From Occallatibacter savannae (GTDB lineage Bacteria > Acidobacteriota > Terriglobia > Terriglobales > Acidobacteriaceae), in the NCBI RefSeq assembly GCF_003131205.1, contig NZ_QFFY01000004.1:124001-188000 (forward strand): a stretch of 64,000 nucleotides of DNA, read 5' to 3'. The position numbers and the translations under genes are program-made. Numbering within the stretch: position 1 is the stretch's first letter; every line of letters begins with the position of its first letter. Positions 17,680 to 25,183 of the stretch are shown piece after piece. Below the pieces are notes generated by a model, which ran no database searches, was not told where the DNA came from, and saw only the letters and a program-made list of their open reading frames with translations.

Positions 17680-19794
17680 ATGCTCGTTGGCATGGATTCC
17701 CTGAATTTACTGCGCGGGCGGCCGGTGCTCCGCAGCTTGTGGTTCGTTTTTGCCGCGGTCTGGGCCCTCTGTGTAACCGCGACCTGGGCAGGTGCAGAGT
17801 CGCAAGCTCCCTCAGCTCCTTCGATGAGAATCGAAGGTCTGGGTAAGGGCTCTGCGCCGCTTGACGGCGCGTGGCAATTTCATCTGGGCGACAATCCTGC
17901 ATGGGCCCAACCGGATATCGACGATGCAACTGGCCATGACGGGTGGGAGCAACTGACGGCCGACGCTCCGTGGGGTGCAAAGACCCACCCGAACACCGAA
18001 GGCTACGGCTGGTATCGCAAACGCATCGATCTGACGCTGGCGCCGGGTGCGCCCAGCGACGTGGCGCTGCTGATTCGCGGAATCGACGACGTCTATGAAC
18101 TTTACTGGAACGGTCAGCCCGTGGGGCATCTCGGCACGTTTCCGCCGCGAGTCGACTTCCAGACGGCGATTCCCGCGCAGACCTACGGACTTGGTCCGGC
18201 CCGGAGCGGGGTTCTCGCCGTGCGCGTGTACAAGGCGCCGTTTGCATCGAACGACGATGGCACGGCGGGCGGGTTCGAAGGGGTGCCGATCATCGGAAGC
18301 CCGCAGGCCATAGCTTTGGTCAAGGATTCACTGGATTACAAATGGCTTCAGCGACAGCAGATGCGTTTTGCGCTGACCGGACTGTACGGAATTGTCTGCC
18401 TGCTTAGCTTGTTCGCCTGGATGCGCGACCGCAGTCAGCGGCTGCTCTTGTGGATGGCGGTGTACGCGTTGATGCCGACGCTGGAGCTACTTCTAAACGG
18501 TTTGCGATTGCAGGCATCTTTCATCCTGCTTACGTTTGCGATGCAATTTGCAATTCAACTGCGCGAGATTTCGCAGTGGTACGTGCTGATCTATCTGCTG
18601 CAGCTTGATGATCGCCCGCGATCGATGCAGTGGATCAAGGGAATCGCTATCGCTTCGTTGATTGCCGGCGCGCTGGACGGCGCTCTGGGATTTTTCTTCG
18701 GCGGCATGGCAAAGTCGACGTTTCAGATTACGGATGCTTTTCTTACGGCGCTGATTTTGCCGGGAGAAGCGTTTCCAATCTTGCTGGTCTCGCTGGCCAT
18801 GATGCGCCGTCGACGGCTCGATTCGGCACGATGGATCGTGGCAAGCATCGCTCTGTTGAACGACGTGATGTATGCAGTGTCGAACATCTCGCAGCAAGGC
18901 GAACGGTTCACCCACTGGCCGCTCGCGGGCTGGCTGCAGGATGCGCACGTGACTGTGCTGGGAAACAATATTGGCCTGCAACTGTTGTTGCGCACGGCCC
19001 TGTTTCTGGCGATCGTGTACGCCGTGTTGCGGTACGCAATCGACTACCGCAAGCGGCAGAATGCGCTGGAGCGCGAGTATCAGAACGCCAAGGAAGTGCA
19101 GCAGGTGCTGGTGCCCGAAGCGCTGCCCGCCGTTCCTGGATTCAACCTGGCCAGCGCGTATAAGCCGGCGCGCGAAGTGGGCGGCGATTTCTTCCAGATC
19201 CTGCCGATGGACGGAGGCGGGGCGCTGGTCGTCATTGGCGACGTAAGCGGAAAGGGCATGCCCGCGGCGATGACGGTATCACTGCTGGTCGGGACCGTGA
19301 GAACGCTGGCGCACTACACGCAAAGTCCGGGCGAGATTCTGACCGCAATGAACTATCGCATGCTAAACCGGAGCGCCGGGGGATTCACGACCTGTCTGGT
19401 TGTGCGCGTAGATCCGAATGGAAAGTTGACGATTGCGAACGCCGGGCACCTGGCGCCGTACCTGAACGGGCACGAACTGGCCGTGCACGGCGGCATGCCG
19501 CTCGGCCTCGAGGTGACGCGCAACTATGCCGAGTCGACATTCACGCTTCGGGCAGACGAACAGCTCACGATGCTGACCGATGGCGTTGTAGAAGCGCGCA
19601 ACCGACAGGGTGAGTTGTACGGGTTCGACAGAACCGCCGGCATATCGACGCATTCGGCCGATGCGATCGCGAACATGGCGCGGGAGTTCGGACAGGAGGA
19701 CGACATTACGGTGCTGACCCTGAGCCGCATTGCGCAAGCAGAAATCAGAGATCGTGAGCTGACGCCGGAGGAGCTATCGCCCTCCCCGGCATGA
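17680..19794 (+). CDS. Membrane-bound SpoIIE/PP2C phosphatase with extracytoplasmic sensor and multi-helix domain
   Basis: 704 residues. After a signal/first helix (about 15-40), residues 45-210 look like an extracytoplasmic galactose-binding-type beta sandwich (GIDDVYELYWNGQPVGHLG). Seven or so membrane helices span about 225-450, recalling the 7TMR-DISM receptor plan. A short coiled coil (REYQNAKEVQQVLVPEALP) leads to the SpoIIE phosphatase (475-690) with GGDFFQI, GDVSGKGMPAAMT, NAGHLAPY, LTDGVVEA and EDDITVLTL. It should sense something outside the cell and dephosphorylate a STAS protein, perhaps the one at 20.7 kb. The ATG at 17692 is an equally good start; neither has a strong ribosome site. 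Confidence 0.88.
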   Translation: MLVGMDSLNLLRGRPVLRSLWFVFAAVWALCVTATWAGAESQAPSAPSMRIEGLGKGSAPLDGAWQFHLGDNPAWAQPDIDDATGHDGWEQLTADAPWGAKTHPNTEGYGWYRKRIDLTLAPGAPSDVALLIRGIDDVYELYWNGQPVGHLGTFPPRVDFQTAIPAQTYGLGPARSGVLAVRVYKAPFASNDDGTAGGFEGVPIIGSPQAIALVKDSLDYKWLQRQQMRFALTGLYGIVCLLSLFAWMRDRSQRLLLWMAVYALMPTLELLLNGLRLQASFILLTFAMQFAIQLREISQWYVLIYLLQLDDRPRSMQWIKGIAIASLIAGALDGALGFFFGGMAKSTFQITDAFLTALILPGEAFPILLVSLAMMRRRRLDSARWIVASIALLNDVMYAVSNISQQGERFTHWPLAGWLQDAHVTVLGNNIGLQLLLRTALFLAIVYAVLRYAIDYRKRQNALEREYQNAKEVQQVLVPEALPAVPGFNLASAYKPAREVGGDFFQILPMDGGGALVVIGDVSGKGMPAAMTVSLLVGTVRTLAHYTQSPGEILTAMNYRMLNRSAGGFTTCLVVRVDPNGKLTIANAGHLAPYLNGHELAVHGGMPLGLEVTRNYAESTFTLRADEQLTMLTDGVVEARNRQGELYGFDRTAGISTHSADAIANMAREFGQEDDITVLTLSRIAQAEIRDRELTPEELSPSPA

Positions 19795-19796
19795 TG

Positions 19797-19924
19797 CCAG
19801 TAACACTAAATTGGGTAACCTGAGTACCTTTTTGCTCTGTAATCTAGTACTCGGCCTAGCAATCCAGTAACCACCATCTGTGTATATCGCAGTAACTGCC
19901 TCCTACGTGGGATCGAGGTTACTG
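19797..19924. repeat. Cluster of GTAAC repeats in an intergenic region
   Basis: CCAGTAAC is at 19797-19804 and 19864-19871, GCAGTAAC at 19889-19896 and GGGTAACC at 19813-19820. The inverted copy GAGGTTACTG at 19916-19924 pairs with AGTAAC..CCTC at 19891-19902 as a hairpin. They fill the space before the Cys-rich protein gene. They may be binding sites for a regulator. Confidence 0.45.
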
Positions 19925-20028
19925 CCATCGGGGCATTCCGAAAGTACCGGGCGGGGTCGATATTCACTTCACTGACGCTCGGAAGAAGTCCCCCCAACCG
20001 AACGTCGAGGCAGTGTAAGGAGGCCCGC

Positions 20029-20616
20029 ATGGGTTGGCTGCGCGACGAGAGCGGTTATGTGCTGGTGATGGGAAGACCCCGGCTGATGGTGGTTGGCGGG
20101 ACTGCCGTAGCGAAAGAACAGCCCGTGAAGCCCGGTGAGGTGGCCGCGAAGCCGGCGGTGGTGGCGGCGTGCTCGGTGCCTCACTATTGCTTCTTCTGCT
20201 CCTGGTGTGGAGAACAGGTTCTTCTGCCAACGGACCGGCTGGGATCCCCGTTCGGCAATCCCGACGCGCGCAGGATCGAGGCACAATCGATCGCCTCTGT
20301 TTGTGCGAAGTGCAAGCACATATCGAACTACTCCATGTTCCGGAACTGCAGGGGGTTCGATACCCGCCACCGCCTGGTGCATGCACAGAGGAAAGGCGAC
20401 ACGGTGCTGCTGAACTGGCTGCGCTGCGAGGAGCCGCTCTGCGTTAAGCCGGTTCCGCTCTTTGTGAACACCCTTCCCGATGCCCCATTGGAAGAGGCCG
20501 ACGCCGCCGCGTGGTACTGGGATGAACTGACCTGCTGTCTGGGACACTCCGCGAGGCAAATTCCCCTGGATCCAACCATGCAATTGCCGTTGCGAAGCGC
20601 AAGCTGGCTGCGGTGA
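20029..20616 (+). CDS. Cysteine-rich protein of unknown family (zinc-ribbon-like)
   Basis: 195 residues, with an excellent ribosome site (AAGGAGG, 6 bases from the ATG). I do not recognise the family. Visible features: a Cys cluster C54-x2-C57-x2-C60, then C92-x2-C95, C107, C133, C138 and the pair C169-C170. The first two clusters have the spacing of a split zinc ribbon. No signal peptide or membrane helix is clear, and the N-terminal 45 residues are low complexity (KEQPVKPGEVAAKPAVVAA). It lies between a SpoIIE phosphatase and a STAS protein, so a role in the same signalling block is possible but unproven. A DNA/RNA-binding or protein-binding zinc module is the simplest guess. Confidence 0.7.
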   Translation: MGWLRDESGYVLVMGRPRLMVVGGTAVAKEQPVKPGEVAAKPAVVAACSVPHYCFFCSWCGEQVLLPTDRLGSPFGNPDARRIEAQSIASVCAKCKHISNYSMFRNCRGFDTRHRLVHAQRKGDTVLLNWLRCEEPLCVKPVPLFVNTLPDAPLEEADAAAWYWDELTCCLGHSARQIPLDPTMQLPLRSASWLR

Positions 20617-20722
20617 AGATGGGATCGTAGCTCAGCGGTTTTCCGGTCACCTGCGTATGTGAGAGAATCCAGCCAATCCTGAATTCCCCGTTCCTCGAAT
20701 CTGTTCTGGAAAAGGTAGGCGT

Positions 20723-21076
20723 ATGGCCCAGGCCGCGGCGGTCTCTCAACTGACGCTAGAAGTTGAGCGTAATGGCGATGTCTTTACCGTGAAGTGCCAC
20801 GGCAAGCTGGTGCTGGGCTTTTGCGACGTGCTCGCCAGCAAAGTGAAAGAGCTGATCCCGCAATCGAAGCGGATCGTGCTGGACCTGACCGACCTGACCA
20901 TCATGGACAGTATCGGACTTGGAACGCTGGTACGCCTGTACGTGTCGGCCAAGGCGGGGGGCAGCTGCGTGGTGCTGGTGAACGTGGGGCCGCGGATCCG
21001 GCAGCTGCTCGGGATTACGAACCTGCTCTCAGTGTTGACCGACATGTGCGAGCAGGGCGTGAATATCCGATTCTGA
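20723..21076 (+). CDS. STAS-domain anti-sigma factor antagonist
   Basis: 117 residues, cytoplasmic. The STAS fold has the loop LTIMDSIGLGTLVRLY; the Ser in M-D-S-I-G-L is the conserved phosphorylation site of RsbV/SpoIIAA proteins. The ribosome site is AAGGTAGG. It is a single gene following the Cys-rich protein. With the membrane SpoIIE phosphatase 1 kb upstream it could form a second input arm of the partner-switching system whose kinase is encoded at 13.0-13.5 kb. The sequence is not close to the STAS protein at 12.6 kb. Confidence 0.9.
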   Translation: MAQAAAVSQLTLEVERNGDVFTVKCHGKLVLGFCDVLASKVKELIPQSKRIVLDLTDLTIMDSIGLGTLVRLYVSAKAGGSCVVLVNVGPRIRQLLGITNLLSVLTDMCEQGVNIRF

Positions 21077-21169
21077 CGCTGTATCCAGAAGAAGATCCTG
21101 CACTCCCCTTATGGCTCCATTCAGGATGACAGCATTCGCTTCTCCGAGCTGTCATTTATCCTTCGGGGG

Positions 21170-21946
21170 ATGCCCCGGAAGACCCTTTCGATTGCAATGA
21201 TCGCCATGAATGAAGAGGCGAATCTGCCGCGCACGCTCGAAAGCGTGAAGTGGGCGGATGAGATCGTCCTTGTGGATTCGGGTTCGCGCGACCACACAGT
21301 TGAGATTGCGCAATCGTTTGGGGCGAAGACCAGCTTTCACGCATTCGGCGGGCACGGCGAGCAGAAGAATGTTGCCCTGGACCTGTGTACCGGCGACTGG
21401 ACTCTGCTGCTGGATGCGGACGAGGTGCTCACCCCGGAGCTGCAAAGAGAGATTCAGGAGCTGCTTGCGGGAGAGCCCGCGTACGATGCGTACTGGATTC
21501 CGCGGCTGAACCTGTACTTTGGCAGGTGGATCCGGCACGGCGGTTTCCATCCGGATCGCAAGTTACGGCTGTTCAAACGGGGCGCGGCGCGACTAAGCGA
21601 AGGGGTGGGACCCCATTCAACGCCGCAGTTTGCCGGACCAAAGGGGAGATTGAAAGCCGACATGCTGCACTATGCGTATCCGACGATGGGGATCTATCTG
21701 GAGCACATGGATCGTTATAGCTCCGATATTGCGCCGCTGCTCCAGAAGCGTGGCAAGGTCAGCAAATCAGTCGGAGCCTTCGTCTGGAATGCGGTGCTGA
21801 ATCCGGCAGCCACTTTTATTTACAACTACTTCTTCCGCCTGGGCTTTCTGGATGGACGCGAGGGGCTGATTCTGCACATCAACCACTCGGTCTACGTCCA
21901 TTGGAAGTTCATCAAAGCGTGGAGGCTGGGGCAGGGGAAGGAGTAG
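21170..21946 (+). CDS. Family 2 glycosyltransferase (WaaE/KdtX-like)
   Basis: 258 residues. The GT2 nucleotide-sugar fold is at residues 4-110: LSIAMIAMNEEANLPRTLES, DEIVLVDSGSRDHTVEIA, then the DxD-like LLLDADEVLTPEL. The second half (PDRKLRLFKRG, ADMLHYAYPTMGIYLEHMDRYSS) is typical of the WaaE branch, which adds a glucose to the lipopolysaccharide inner core in studied enterobacteria. It is therefore likely to act on the cytosolic face of the inner membrane on lipid A-core or a related glycolipid. It stands alone, with no other LPS gene nearby. The ribosome site is weak. Confidence 0.87.
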   Translation: MPRKTLSIAMIAMNEEANLPRTLESVKWADEIVLVDSGSRDHTVEIAQSFGAKTSFHAFGGHGEQKNVALDLCTGDWTLLLDADEVLTPELQREIQELLAGEPAYDAYWIPRLNLYFGRWIRHGGFHPDRKLRLFKRGAARLSEGVGPHSTPQFAGPKGRLKADMLHYAYPTMGIYLEHMDRYSSDIAPLLQKRGKVSKSVGAFVWNAVLNPAATFIYNYFFRLGFLDGREGLILHINHSVYVHWKFIKAWRLGQGKE

Positions 21947-22030
21947 TTGCCAGTTTCCAGCTACCAGTTTCCAGGCTGCAAATCGGACCAGACCTCCACT
22001 GGAAAAGGTGACTGTGAACTGGTGACTGTC
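21947..22030. repeat. Heptad repeat array (NNNYCAG), two inverted arms between convergent genes
   Basis: Directly after the glycosyltransferase stop come TTGCCAG, TTTCCAG, CTACCAG and TTTCCAG in exact 7-base register (21947-21974). On the other strand, after the msrA stop, CAG recurs at 7-base steps (CTG at 22012, 22019 and 22026), plus CTGGAAA at 21999. The arms can pair and may serve as a two-way terminator. Confidence 0.75.
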
Positions 22031-22031
22031 T

Positions 22032-22511
22032 TCAAATGTGGCAGCTGGCCTGGCCGCGCTTCTCCAGATATTTCTGGTGGTACTCTTCAGCGCGCCAGAA
22101 GGTCTGTGCGGGTTCGACTTTGGTGACGATGCGCTTGGGCGAGTAGCGCCCAGAGGCGGTCAGTTGCTCGATTTTTTCTTTGGCCTGCTGCTCCTGCTCG
22201 GGTGAGTGAAAGAAGATCGCCGAGCGGTACTGGGTACCCCAGTCTGGCCCTTGCCGGTTCAGGGTGGTGGGGTCGTGGAGGCTGAAGAAGGCATCGAGCA
22301 ATTTGTCGTAGCTGATCTTCTCGTTGTCGAAATCGAGTTCGACGACCTCGGCGTGACCGGTCTGGTCGGTGCAGACATCCTTGTAGGTGGGGCGATCGAG
22401 GCTTCCGCCCTCGTAGCCGACTGCGGTAGCGGTGACACCGGGGATGGCAGCAAAGGTCGCTTCAACACCCCAGAAACAACCCGCTCCAAATGTGGCTTTT
22501 TCGATGCTCAT
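22032..22511 (-). CDS. msrA: Peptide methionine (S)-S-oxide reductase
   Basis: 159 residues. The active-site motif GAGCFWG with Cys12 sits near the N-terminus. The body shows the MsrA signature ([48 protein letters not shown]). It reduces the S-epimer of methionine sulfoxide in proteins or free Met, using thioredoxin; it is cytoplasmic, with no signal peptide. It lies 58 bases downstream of an ArsR-type repressor on the same strand, a likely two-gene unit. The C-terminal recycling Cys (ASCHI) is present. Confidence 0.96.
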   Translation of the reverse strand: MSIEKATFGAGCFWGVEATFAAIPGVTATAVGYEGGSLDRPTYKDVCTDQTGHAEVVELDFDNEKISYDKLLDAFFSLHDPTTLNRQGPDWGTQYRSAIFFHSPEQEQQAKEKIEQLTASGRYSPKRIVTKVEPAQTFWRAEEYHQKYLEKRGQASCHI

Positions 22512-22569
22512 ACACCTCTAGATGCGCGAGAAGCCCTCAAGGTGACAAGAAGGCTCCGGACTGGGGATC

Positions 22570-22917
22570 TCATTTGGGCGTACGCGATTTGCGGCGAGCC
22601 GCAGCCTGCTCCGCTTGCTTCGACACAGAAGCGAGATATTGCTGAAGATCCTGGAATGGTTCCGGATCGAAGCTGAAGAGGCGTTCGCGGCCGGATTGAG
22701 TGCTGGATACGATGCCGGCTCGCTCCAGAATGCCCAGGTGTTTGGTGATGGCTTGGCGGGTGATCTTCGACTCTTCCGCCAGTTTGGAGATGGAGGCGGA
22801 TTCGCCAGAGCAGAGCTGGGCGATAAGGGCGAGGCGGGTCTTGTCGCCGAGGGCGGCGAATACGCGCGCCTTGGCTTTGGGCTTGGCGGTGATGCGCTTG
22901 CGGTCTTTACGGGACAT
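22570..22917 (-). CDS. ArsR-family transcriptional repressor
   Basis: 115 residues, cytoplasmic DNA-binding protein. The winged helix has FAALGDKTRLALIAQLCSG, then the recognition helix SKITRQAITKHLGILERAGI and the wing VSSTQSGRERLFSFDP. No Cys/His metal site of the ArsR or CadC type is visible, so it is probably not a metal sensor. It closely resembles the ArsR-like regulators that sit next to START/AHSA1 genes, but here the neighbour is msrA. The ATG lacks a ribosome site and lies about 9 bases from a good -10 box, so the mRNA may be leaderless. Confidence 0.9.
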   Translation of the reverse strand: MSRKDRKRITAKPKAKARVFAALGDKTRLALIAQLCSGESASISKLAEESKITRQAITKHLGILERAGIVSSTQSGRERLFSFDPEPFQDLQQYLASVSKQAEQAAARRKSRTPK

Positions 22918-22925
22918 GGCTAACG

Positions 22926-22955
22926 ATCATAGGACGACCGTGACAGGTTGTGCAA
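22926..22955 (-). promoter_or_regulatory. Promoter of the arsR-msrA unit
   Basis: Reading leftward, TTGCAC (22955-22950) and TATGAT (22931-22926) are separated by 18 bases, and the ATG of the repressor follows about 8 bases after the -10. The GTTG-TG-CAAC inverted repeat at the -35 could be the repressor's own operator. Confidence 0.5.
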
Positions 22956-23011
22956 CTGCGGGGTTGCATGACGGCGGGGATTGGGAAGCAGGATGTCGGG
23001 ATAAGGGAGAT

Positions 23012-23043
23012 GCTTCGCGGCGATTCGGGAAATGCCGCGAAGC
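23012..23043 (-). terminator. Hairpin after rluB
   Basis: GCTTCGCGGC and GCCGCGAAGC form a perfect 10-bp stem with a 12-base loop, 8 bases after the pseudouridine synthase stop. No clear T-run follows. Confidence 0.5.
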
Positions 23044-23051
23044 AGCTTGCG

Positions 23052-25121
23052 TCATGGGCGTTTGTTTGGGCGTTTGCCGTTGGGGCGATAGCCGGGGCGA
23101 CGGCCGCTGCTGGAGCGACCGGTGCCCTGTTTGCCGCTCGACGCACCTGGTTTTCCAGGACGGAAGTTGGCACCGGAGCGCGGCGTGGACGGGCGCTGAC
23201 CGCGAGCGCTGTCCGGCCGGCGCTCAGGGCGCCCGGAACGCGATTCGCTGCGTCCTTCGCCGCGAGGACCGCCTCGGTCGTCTCTGCGCGGTCGGTCAAA
23301 GCGCGGCCGACTCTCTCGCTCAACAGGTCGCTCGCGCCGCGGTGGGCGGTTTTCGTCACGCGGCCGGCTGCTGCGATCATCCACCGGTTGTATGTCGAGA
23401 CGGGGACGAGCATCCCGCTCAGGACGTTCGCGCGGAGGAGTGCGATCCTGACCACGGTCTCTCGACGGGGAACGGTCGAAGCGAGGCCTGTCCTCTTGAG
23501 GGCCCCGATAGCTTCCCGATCGCGCGCCGCCAAATGGACGGGAACCGGTAGTGCCGCGCTGCGGACGGTCTTCGAAACGGCGGGGGCGCTCAAAGCGCTG
23601 GCCATCAGAACGCCCCGTGCCCGATTCCTGGCGAGAGGGGCGGGAACCAAAGCGCTTGGGGCCTTCTTCCCTCTGTGGTCGTTGGCCGCGGCGTTCGGCC
23701 TCGAAGCGGTTGCGATTCTCAGGTCTTCCACGGAACGACGGCCGGGCTGTGTCGTCACGCCGCGGCGAGCGCTGGGGGCGATCTTCGGTGGACCTGGGGT
23801 TCGGGCGTCCGCTGCCGGGTCGGAATTCGCGGCGAGGCTCACCAGAACCTGAGTCACGTCTGGAGTCACCGCGGAACTGGCTACGCTCCGGACGGCCTTG
23901 ACCGCCGGGGGCCGAGCGGCGCGTAAAATCGGGTCGATCTCCGCGGAACGGGCGGCGCTCTTCACGGCTGCCGAAATCGCCTCGCGGCTTGCCGCCTTCG
24001 GCGCGGCGATCCTCCCAGCGTGGTCTCGATGCAGGGCGATCAGAGCGCGACGTGAATTCGCGATTGCGCGGTTCGCGGGTCTTTGGTTCTCGTGATTTCG
24101 GTTTGCGATATTTGCCTTCGGCGGCTTTGCGCAGGTTCTCTACCTCTTCGGGTTCGAGCTCGCGCGTCTTGCCGGGCTCGAGATCCAGCACGAGCGGGCC
24201 GTAGCCTACGCGACGGATCTTCTCTACATGATGGCCGATTTCCTCGAACATCTTGCGGAGTTCGCGGTTGCGGCCTTCGATAAGAACGACCTCGTACCAG
24301 GGATTCTCAGCCGAAGCCGCTGAGCCGCGCTGGCCTCGCGTCTTGCCGGGGCGGAAAGGACGAATCTCCGCGGGAGCAGTATGGACGCGGGAGGAACCGG
24401 GCTTACCCTTCGCGATGGGAACACCCTGGCGCAGGCGATCGAGATCTTCTTCGCTGGGCTGGCCGCTGACTTTGACGAGGTAGGTCTTCTCTACGTTTGA
24501 AGCGGCGCGCGTCAGCTTGTTCGCAAGCTCGCCGTCGTTGGTGACGAGCAGGAGGCCTTCGCTGAGATAGTCGAGGCGGCCGACGGGGTAGAGGCGCTCG
24601 CGAGTTTTGGAGAAGAACTCCATGATGGTGGGGCGGCCTTCGGGATCGCTGACCGTCGTGACGTAGCCCTTCGGCTTGTTAAGCATGAAGTAGCGATGGC
24701 GCTCGGAGCCTTGGAGGAGCTTTCCGTCGACCCGGATGTGGTCGCGAGCAGAGTCGGCCTTGCTGCCCAGCTCGGTTACGACTTTGCCGTTGACCTGCAC
24801 TCGGCCGGAGGTGATGAGCTCTTCCGCATGGCGACGGCTGGCAATTCCGGACTTGGCAAGGATCTTCTGAAGCCGTTCCAGTTGCGGCTCGGGCTCCGGT
24901 GCGGTCTCATCGCCGCTTTCTTCTTCGGCGATCTCGGACACCTCGAGGCCAGCTTCTGCATTGTCATCTCCGGCTTGTTCGAAGGTGTCACTCGCGGCGG
25001 CTGCGGCTTCAGCGTTCGCATCGACGGCAGCGTCGACCTCGGCCACGGTGTTGAGAGGATCGTCGAGTTCGGGGCGATCGGCTTCGGGCTGATCCGGCTG
25101 CTGCTTGTCTTTGTCGGTCAT
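23052..25121 (-). CDS. rluB: Pseudouridine synthase (RluB/RsuA family) with long Arg-rich tail
   Basis: 689 residues; the family is usually 240-300. Residues 1-80 are an acidic low-complexity extension. The S4 RNA-binding domain is at about 82-130 (RLQKILAKSGIASRRHAEEL) and the catalytic domain at 140-335, with the catalytic Asp184 in VGRLDYLSEGLLLVTNDG. Residues about 340-689 are a disordered tail dominated by Arg, Gly, Pro, Ser, Asp and Glu (repeats such as RPRFDRP and RRDDRGGPRG). The enzyme should make the helix 89 pseudouridine in 23S rRNA. The tail may bind RNA or ribosomes. It follows scpB by 62 bases, a widely conserved pairing. Confidence 0.9.
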   Translation of the reverse strand: MTDKDKQQPDQPEADRPELDDPLNTVAEVDAAVDANAEAAAAASDTFEQAGDDNAEAGLEVSEIAEEESGDETAPEPEPQLERLQKILAKSGIASRRHAEELITSGRVQVNGKVVTELGSKADSARDHIRVDGKLLQGSERHRYFMLNKPKGYVTTVSDPEGRPTIMEFFSKTRERLYPVGRLDYLSEGLLLVTNDGELANKLTRAASNVEKTYLVKVSGQPSEEDLDRLRQGVPIAKGKPGSSRVHTAPAEIRPFRPGKTRGQRGSAASAENPWYEVVLIEGRNRELRKMFEEIGHHVEKIRRVGYGPLVLDLEPGKTRELEPEEVENLRKAAEGKYRKPKSREPKTREPRNREFTSRSDRPASRPRWEDRRAEGGKPRGDFGSREERRPFRGDRPDFTRRSAPGGQGRPERSQFRGDSRRDSGSGEPRREFRPGSGRPNPRSTEDRPQRSPRRDDTARPSFRGRPENRNRFEAERRGQRPQREEGPKRFGSRPSRQESGTGRSDGQRFERPRRFEDRPQRGTTGSRPFGGARSGSYRGPQEDRPRFDRSPSRDRGQDRTPPRERPERDARPRLDIQPVDDRSSRPRDENRPPRRERPVERESRPRFDRPRRDDRGGPRGEGRSESRSGRPERRPDSARGQRPSTPRSGANFRPGKPGASSGKQGTGRSSSGRRPGYRPNGKRPNKRP

Positions 25122-25183
25122 GAGGAGATCTCGGTTCTGCCTCTTTGAGAGCGGTGAGGCGCGGCCGCGTGCAGAAAACCGGC

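Noticed and set aside
20350..20385. T-loop-like GGTTCGATACCC resembling a tRNA 3' half
   Set aside because: It lies inside a well-supported coding region and no cloverleaf with acceptor and anticodon stems can be drawn around it.
12646..21076. A complete sigma-B general stress locus
   Set aside because: No sigma-B/F-type gene lies in or next to the block; only RpoD is in the window, 34 kb away.
22907..23965. Long antisense and shifted open frames across the rluB tail
   Set aside because: They arise from the Arg-codon-rich GC repeat; they have no ribosome sites or protein features, while the RluB frame has a clear S4 and catalytic domain.
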